29,557 bases of DNA from a virus. Positions 25,155 through 29,557 of the stretch are shown piece after piece. Made by a program: the position numbers and the translations under genes. The stretch is taken from IMG/VR virus record IMGVR_UViG_3300026292_000023, positions 1 through 29,557 of that record. One strand, given 5' to 3'. A model generated the notes under the pieces. That model was not told where the DNA came from. It made no database searches and was given only the letters and a program-made list of their open reading frames with translations. Position 1 is the first letter of the stretch; the number at the start of each line of letters is the position of its first letter.

Positions 25155-26642
25155 ATGGCGTACATTATAAATTTAACAAATGGCACACAGTTAACTTCGG
25201 TTGAAGACGGAACCATTGATCAGTCTACGACGCTGAAATTAGTAGGTAAAAACTACGCAGGTTATGGTGAGATTCAAAACGAAAACTTTGTGCATCTACT
25301 GGAAAACTTTTCCAGTGCTCAACAACCAGGAAGTCCATTATCAGGACAGATTTGGTTTGATAGTTCATTAAAGAAACTTAAATTCTACGACGGAACAAAG
25401 TTTAGAACAACAGGCGGTGCAGAGACATCAACTACCCAACCAGTTGGACTAACAACTGGTGATTTTTGGTGGGATACAACAAATAGTCAACTTTACGCTC
25501 AAAATGCTTCAGGCGGATTTACCCTAATTGGTCCACAAAGCATAGGAACTACAGTTACATCAATGGTAACTGCCCAAGTACGCGATAATACACAAACTAA
25601 CAGAACAGTTATTAAAGGTACAACTGAAGATAGTGTTGTTTTTATTGTTAGTAACTCAGAATTTACTATTGATTCAACAGACGCAAATAATGTAATTACA
25701 GGATTTGATGTTGTTAGACAAGGTGTAACACTTAGAAATACAACATCTGCTACTAATGGCGTTACAGCAACGGCACATAGATTTCATGGTACAGCAACTA
25801 ACGCAGAGCAATTAAACGGACAACCTGCTTCTTCATATGCATTATCAGGTAATGCAACTTTTTCAAGTACTGCTAGATTTTCTGATACAGGATTTACAGT
25901 TGGTGCGGCAAACGATTTATTCCTAGGCATTGACCAAACAGGATCAGGTGATGAAGCTGTTATTGAAAACACTACAGGACAAAAGATAAGATTTAAAGTT
26001 AAATCAAGTGGCGGAGTTACAGTAGAACCATTCCATATACAAGCTGTTGGCTTAATACCAACAATAACAAACACTTTCGATATTGGTGATGCAAATTACA
26101 AATGGAGAAATATGTATGCTACATCTTTTAATGGATTGGCAACTAATGCAACAAATTTACAAGTTGGTTCAAATTTTAGAACTGGTGATGTAAATGCAAC
26201 TAATAATACAGTTGCAGTACGAGACTCTAGTGGTAATATATCAGCAAATACGTTTAATGGTATTTCAACTAGTGCAAAATACGCTGACTTGGCAGAGAAA
26301 TATACAACTAAGGAAGAACATCCAGTTGGAACTGCTATGATGATTAATGCTAATGACGAACATGATTTTGAATCTGCGCCAGCTAGTGCAGGCGATATGT
26401 GTATTGGAGTTATATCAGAAGCTCCAGCATACTTAATGAACGATTCAATCGACGGACAAGCAATTGGTCTTAAAGGGCGTGTTCCAGTAAGAGTAAAAGG
26501 TGCAGTTCATAAAGGACAAATGGTATATGCTTGGGAAGATGGCGTTTGTTCAACTACAGCCGCTACAGCTATGGTTGGTATTGCATTAGAAACAAGCACA
26601 GACGAATCAGAAAAATTAATTGAATGTGTTCTTAAAGTATAA
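25155..26642 (+). CDS. tail fibre protein with Peptidase_G2-like C-terminal domain, third paralogue
   Basis: The N-terminal module matches the two preceding fibres (MAYIINLTNG, GYGEIQNENFVHLLENFS, GQIWFDSS, GDFWWDTTNSQLY, TLIGPQ). The shaft includes NTFDIGDANYKWRNMYATSF, a motif typical of fibres that lead into a C-terminal chaperone. The last 120 or so residues begin KYADLAEKYTTKEEHPVGTA and continue with AGDMCIGVISEAPAYLMND. This resembles the ADYAE...GVVS pattern of Peptidase_G2 intramolecular chaperone domains, which in other phages help the trimer fold and then cut themselves off. If so, the mature fibre would lack this part. ATG at 25155 has AGGGG at 25141-25145 and a perfect late promoter. 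Fibre assignment is strong; self-cleavage is inferred. Confidence 0.82.
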   Translation: MAYIINLTNGTQLTSVEDGTIDQSTTLKLVGKNYAGYGEIQNENFVHLLENFSSAQQPGSPLSGQIWFDSSLKKLKFYDGTKFRTTGGAETSTTQPVGLTTGDFWWDTTNSQLYAQNASGGFTLIGPQSIGTTVTSMVTAQVRDNTQTNRTVIKGTTEDSVVFIVSNSEFTIDSTDANNVITGFDVVRQGVTLRNTTSATNGVTATAHRFHGTATNAEQLNGQPASSYALSGNATFSSTARFSDTGFTVGAANDLFLGIDQTGSGDEAVIENTTGQKIRFKVKSSGGVTVEPFHIQAVGLIPTITNTFDIGDANYKWRNMYATSFNGLATNATNLQVGSNFRTGDVNATNNTVAVRDSSGNISANTFNGISTSAKYADLAEKYTTKEEHPVGTAMMINANDEHDFESAPASAGDMCIGVISEAPAYLMNDSIDGQAIGLKGRVPVRVKGAVHKGQMVYAWEDGVCSTTAATAMVGIALETSTDESEKLIECVLKV

Positions 26643-26661
26643 GTATTAAAAAGGAAGTATT

Positions 26662-27576
26662 ATGGCAGTAGGCGACACAATAACAGCGGCAAGGTATAAC
26701 ATTATACGAGCTAGAATTGCCGCAATTTTAGGTTTAGGTGCAGGTGATGAAGGTTACGGACAAGCAGTAGCAAGTACAACAGTTTCAGCTGGTAATACTG
26801 TAACAGCTCAACACATGGCTAACTTAACCTCAGATATGACTAAATGCAGAATCCACCAAACAGGATCTGCTCCCTCAGAAATAGTTACTCCAATTATAGC
26901 AGATACTATTGAAGATAGTAACGTAACTTCTAAAAAAGGTTACGAACAATTTGAAAATTTAAGTTTAACATGTCAGTCAGCAAGATTAAGTGCTGATTCT
27001 GGAGAATTAGGACTACAATCAGGAGTATCGAGTGTAAGAACTTCAAGCTGGTCTTCAGATATTAACCATGAGCTTACAGTTAGTTTTCCAGGTTACTCTG
27101 TAACTAACGGTGACGGGACAACTACTACAGTAACAAATACAGATCATATGAGAGTATTTTTTAACGCTGGTGGAACAATACTTTTTAGTGGTACCATTGG
27201 TTCAGGAAATACCACAATTAATAACGATTGGCGTAACTTAATGACATCAGTTGGTACAGTTACTTTTGGAAGATCTACTACAAGTAACGGATCAACAGGA
27301 ACATCATATGGTTATAGTAATTTACCTAATACTTTTACAACAATTTTCAACAAAACTGCTTCAGCATATAGTGCCAACGACTATTTGATTGAAGGAAAAT
27401 TAGTAGCCAATGTTTTAACCTTTAGAATTACGTTTAATGAAGATAAAGGTCCAAATCCAAACTACGATGAGGCAGTGGATGCCCAAACAACTAGTACAGT
27501 TCAAATGTACAGACCAAATAACACCAATTCAGTTGACATTGGTGCGCCAACTTTCACTAATACCGACACCCTATAA
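26662..27576 (+). CDS. probable virion structural protein, 304 aa, function unknown
   Basis: No family name is recognised with certainty. The N-terminus AVGDTITAARYNIIRARIAA is helical with glycine turns, followed by a second similar stretch ending VTAQHMANLTSDMTKCRIHQ. The remainder is beta-rich, with SWSSDINHELTVSFPGYSVT, THMRVFFNAGG-like strands (DHMRVFFNAGGTILFSGTIG) and FRITFNEDKGPNPNYDEAV near the end. The Gly/Ser/Thr-rich strands suggest a fibre or decoration protein. AAGGAAG at 26651-26657 is a strong ribosome-binding site. TATAAGTA at 26638-26645 differs by one base from a late promoter. It follows the fibre cluster and precedes non-structural-looking genes, so it may be the last virion gene of the block. 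Confidence 0.7.
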   Translation: MAVGDTITAARYNIIRARIAAILGLGAGDEGYGQAVASTTVSAGNTVTAQHMANLTSDMTKCRIHQTGSAPSEIVTPIIADTIEDSNVTSKKGYEQFENLSLTCQSARLSADSGELGLQSGVSSVRTSSWSSDINHELTVSFPGYSVTNGDGTTTTVTNTDHMRVFFNAGGTILFSGTIGSGNTTINNDWRNLMTSVGTVTFGRSTTSNGSTGTSYGYSNLPNTFTTIFNKTASAYSANDYLIEGKLVANVLTFRITFNEDKGPNPNYDEAVDAQTTSTVQMYRPNNTNSVDIGAPTFTNTDTL

Positions 27577-27582
27577 GATTAA

Positions 27583-27614
27583 ATAGTTATACAATTAACT
27601 AGGAGTATAACTAT
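27583..27614 (+). promoter_or_regulatory. inverted repeat enclosing the ribosome-binding site of the 27613 gene
   Basis: ATAGTTATAC (27583-27592) and GTATAACTAT (27605-27614) are perfect 10-base reverse complements around a 12-base loop. The ribosome-binding site AGGAG (27601-27605) lies almost wholly in the loop, and the first two bases of the ATG start (27613-27615) pair in the stem. In mRNA this hairpin could hide the start codon and lower or regulate translation. It has no T-run after it, so it is not a standard terminator. A DNA-level operator is the alternative. Confidence 0.55.
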
Positions 27615-27960
27615 GGAAGAATCTTTAGAAAAAGCACTTGATTTTTCTAATTATATGGTTACCCTCAATAACCAAAAACGTATTCTTCATGAAGAATACC
27701 AAGAAAGTTTGATTATATATCAGGGTGGCGGAAAATTTACCATAACTAACGAACTAGTTTCGTTTGTCAGTCATCTTAATGATGGTGCTAATACTAAAGT
27801 AGTGTTAATAGACGACAATCAAACCCCAGTCCTTATTGAAGATTTGCCTACATTTATGTATGACATGAAATTACAGTACCTTAAAGTATCAAATGAGTAT
27901 TTTGAGAAGTATAAGAAGATGATGGATAAAAGGAATGTGGAAAGTTTAGTTGATGTCTAA
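27613..27960 (+). CDS. small hypothetical protein, 115 aa
   Basis: This is a soluble protein of unknown function with a mixed alpha/beta pattern. The N-terminal helix (MEESLEKALDFSNYMVTLNN) is followed by strands including FTITNELVSFVSHLNDG and TKVVLIDDNQTPVLIEDLP. The C-terminal helix is rich in Lys, Tyr and Met (YFEKYKKMMDKRNVESLVDV). I recall similar small proteins near fibre genes of T4-like cyanophages but cannot name the family. The ribosome-binding site AGGAG (27601-27605) sits in the loop of a perfect hairpin. Its 3' end overlaps the next gene by eight bases, so the glycosyltransferase-like genes may depend on its translation. It could be an assembly helper; nothing in the sequence proves that. 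Confidence 0.65.
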   Translation: MEESLEKALDFSNYMVTLNNQKRILHEEYQESLIIYQGGGKFTITNELVSFVSHLNDGANTKVVLIDDNQTPVLIEDLPTFMYDMKLQYLKVSNEYFEKYKKMMDKRNVESLVDV

Positions 27961-28774
27961 TGGTGTACTATGTTTTGCAAATAATAACGGTAAAGTTGAC
28001 TACTTAAGACAGGCAATTTTTTTAGCAAAAAGAATTAAGAAGTATTTAGACTTACCTGTAACACTTGCAACATCTAATAAGAATGCACTTGGTGAAGATA
28101 TTAAATTATTTGACCAAGTTATAGAGATATCTTCTGACGAAGATAATACAAAACGATATTATGATGGGTCCTACCACCATGAAACTTTACAATTTAAAAA
28201 TTTCGGACGTATAAACAGTTATGAAATTTCTCCTTATGAGAAAACTTTAGTATTAGATACAGATTATATTGTTTGTAACGATAGCTTTAGGCATGCATTT
28301 GAATCAAATGCTAGTTTTCAAATTTATAGGCATGGCGTTGACCTATGTCATTGGAGGAAATTTCCAGAATTTAATTATATTAACGACACTGGAGTTGCTT
28401 TTTACTGGGCTACTTGTTTTTGTTTTACAAAAACAGACGAAGTAAAGGTATTTTTTGATTTAATGAAGCATATTAAAAGAAACTGGATACACTATTCTCA
28501 AATTTATAATTTAGGTAGCAGAAATTTTCGTAATGATCATATTTTTAGTATTGCAATTCATATGATGAACGGATTTCAAGAAGGTAACTGGGCTAAAATA
28601 ATGCCAGGAAAAATGTTTTACACTCTTGATAGAGATTTAATCTATAAACTTGAAGAAGATAAGTTAACATTTTTAGTAGAAAAAGAAAATAGTTCTGGTG
28701 AATATACACTAGCATCAACTAAAGGATCAAATGTTCATGTAATGAACAAGTTTAGTTTAGCGAGAATAATGTGA
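27953..28774 (+). CDS. GT-A-type glycosyltransferase-like protein, first of two paralogues
   Basis: This is probably a nucleotide-sugar-dependent glycosyltransferase. After an N-terminal Rossmann-like segment (YLRQAIFLAKRIKKYLDLPV, then TLATSN), the sequence reaches SPYEKTLVLDTDYIVCND with a DxD motif at residues 102-104, the usual metal/nucleotide-sugar site. NDTGVAFYWATCFCFTKTD is consistent with an acceptor-side segment. I prefer ATG at 27953 (273 residues), with GGAAAG at 27939-27944, over the TTG at 27950. It overlaps the preceding gene by eight bases, and its TGA stop overlaps the GTG start of its paralogue by four (GTGA), so the three genes look coupled. The acceptor could be a virion protein, host surface glycan or DNA; nothing here decides. 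Family confidence is moderate. Confidence 0.65.
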   Translation: MSNGVLCFANNNGKVDYLRQAIFLAKRIKKYLDLPVTLATSNKNALGEDIKLFDQVIEISSDEDNTKRYYDGSYHHETLQFKNFGRINSYEISPYEKTLVLDTDYIVCNDSFRHAFESNASFQIYRHGVDLCHWRKFPEFNYINDTGVAFYWATCFCFTKTDEVKVFFDLMKHIKRNWIHYSQIYNLGSRNFRNDHIFSIAIHMMNGFQEGNWAKIMPGKMFYTLDRDLIYKLEEDKLTFLVEKENSSGEYTLASTKGSNVHVMNKFSLARIM

Positions 28775-29557
28775 AACAAGGATATTTAATAGTTGCAAGT
28801 GGAAAAGAATACGTTAAACAAGCGTGTTTGTGTGCAATGAGTATTAAACATACTCAAGAATTAAATAATATATCTATTGTAACAAATGATGTTATACCAA
28901 AGAAGTATAAATCTTTATTTGATAGTGTTATTGAAATTCCTTGGTTAGATTATGAAGGAGATATGCATTATCAACTTTATTTGTGTGAACATAGATGGAA
29001 AGCATTTCATATATCCCCGTATGAAGAAACTGTTGTATTAGATGCTGATATGATATTTTTAAATGATATTAGTAGGTGGTGGGAAATTTTAAAACAGTTT
29101 GATTTATTTTTTACTACTAAAGTTTTTACGTATAGAAATCAAGAAGTTACAAGAGATTTTTATAGAAAGGCGTTTGTAGCAAATAAACTACCAAATCTTT
29201 ATTGTGCTTTTCATTATTTTAAGAAAAACGATCTAGTGTTAGATTATTACAATCGATTAGAACACGTATGTAATCATTATACTGAATATTATAAAAAATT
29301 TGTACCTAAATCAAAACCGCAAATAACAAATGCTAAAGGAGAAACTTTTAAATTATCTAGTATGGATATAAATCATTCTATATCTTCCTTATATGCAGAT
29401 GTTGAAAAAATCTCGCATAACGCTATTAATTTTGTTCATATGAAAAGTAAAGTACAAAATGTTGATAATATAGGATTAGATTGGACTGATAAAATTCCAT
29501 ATTATATGACTGATGATTTAACTCTCAAAGTTGGAAATTATTTACAACAAGGTATTT
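28771..29557 (+). CDS. GT-A-type glycosyltransferase-like protein, second paralogue (3' end outside window)
   Basis: The frame opens with GTG at 28771 (MKQGYLIVASGKEYVKQACL), overlapping the previous TGA as GTGA, and stays open to the window end (262 codons seen). It is a diverged copy of its neighbour: SIKHTQELNNISIVTNDV corresponds to the first domain, and HISPYEETVVLDADMIFLND carries a DxD motif (DAD) at residues 91-93, aligned to DTD of the first copy. WWEILKQFDLFFTTKVFTYR follows. The start is poorly supported by a ribosome-binding site, so coupling to the upstream stop is likely. It lacks a signal peptide. Acting as a pair, the two could add successive sugars, but that is speculation. 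Confidence 0.65.
   Translation, partial: MKQGYLIVASGKEYVKQACLCAMSIKHTQELNNISIVTNDVIPKKYKSLFDSVIEIPWLDYEGDMHYQLYLCEHRWKAFHISPYEETVVLDADMIFLNDISRWWEILKQFDLFFTTKVFTYRNQEVTRDFYRKAFVANKLPNLYCAFHYFKKNDLVLDYYNRLEHVCNHYTEYYKKFVPKSKPQITNAKGETFKLSSMDINHSISSLYADVEKISHNAINFVHMKSKVQNVDNIGLDWTDKIPYYMTDDLTLKVGNYLQQGI

Noticed and set aside
25148-25155. AATAAATA overlapping the ATG of the third fibre gene
   Set aside because: A transcript from it would lack the start codon, and a perfect promoter lies 31 bases upstream.

Overview
The window looks like part of the late structural (baseplate and tail-fibre) region of a T4-like marine myovirus. Every gene lies on the + strand, they are packed with overlaps or very short gaps, the DNA is strongly AT-rich, and gene order follows the T4 wedge module: tail lysozyme, PAAR tip protein, gp25, gp6, then a very large gene where gp7 would be expected. 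The AT-richness and the family resemblances (my recollection, no search run) suggest a phage of SAR11/Pelagibacter, Prochlorococcus/Synechococcus or a similar oligotrophic marine host. The host cannot be fixed from this window.

Layout. 1-599: 3' part of a GH19-type lysozyme, probably the cell-wall-degrading domain of the baseplate hub. 602-1302: two small unknown proteins. 1312-1602: PAAR spike-tip protein. 1611-2045: gp25. 2109-5606: an enlarged gp6. 5607-20576: a single reading frame of nearly 15 kb (4,989 codons before the terminal stop) in the gp7 position, interrupted by one in-frame TGA at 14001-14003. The reading frame on both sides of the TGA encodes a continuous multi-domain protein with FG-GAP-like propeller blades, chitin-binding-like modules and beta-repeats. 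20598-21209: a conserved-looking structural protein. 21209-26642: three tandem fibre genes sharing an N-terminal module but with different C-termini (a gp12-like tail collar, a plain fibre, and a Peptidase_G2-like chaperone domain). 26662-27576: another probable structural protein. 27613-27960: a small unknown. 27953 to the window end: two overlapping paralogous GT-A-type glycosyltransferase-like genes, the last running off the window.

Expression. The T4 late-promoter core ATAAATA appears at gene boundaries before gp6 (2075), before the gene at 20598 (20572) and, as a perfect TATAAATA, before the fibre gene at 25155 (25117). In the last two cases the promoter contains the stop codon of the preceding gene. 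Elsewhere genes are probably translationally coupled. A 10-bp perfect inverted repeat at 27583-27614 would put the ribosome-binding site of the 27613 gene in a hairpin loop and its start codon in the stem. I saw no convincing intrinsic terminator, tRNA, CRISPR array or mobile element. No stretch over 300 bases is non-coding: 14004-14387 has no start codon but is coding in frame with both neighbours.

Working together: gp25, gp6 and the giant gp7-position protein would build the baseplate wedges. The PAAR protein and GH19 lysozyme would form the piercing centre. The three fibres would bind receptors and attach through their common N-termini. The glycosyltransferases may modify a phage or host glycan, but their substrate is unknown.
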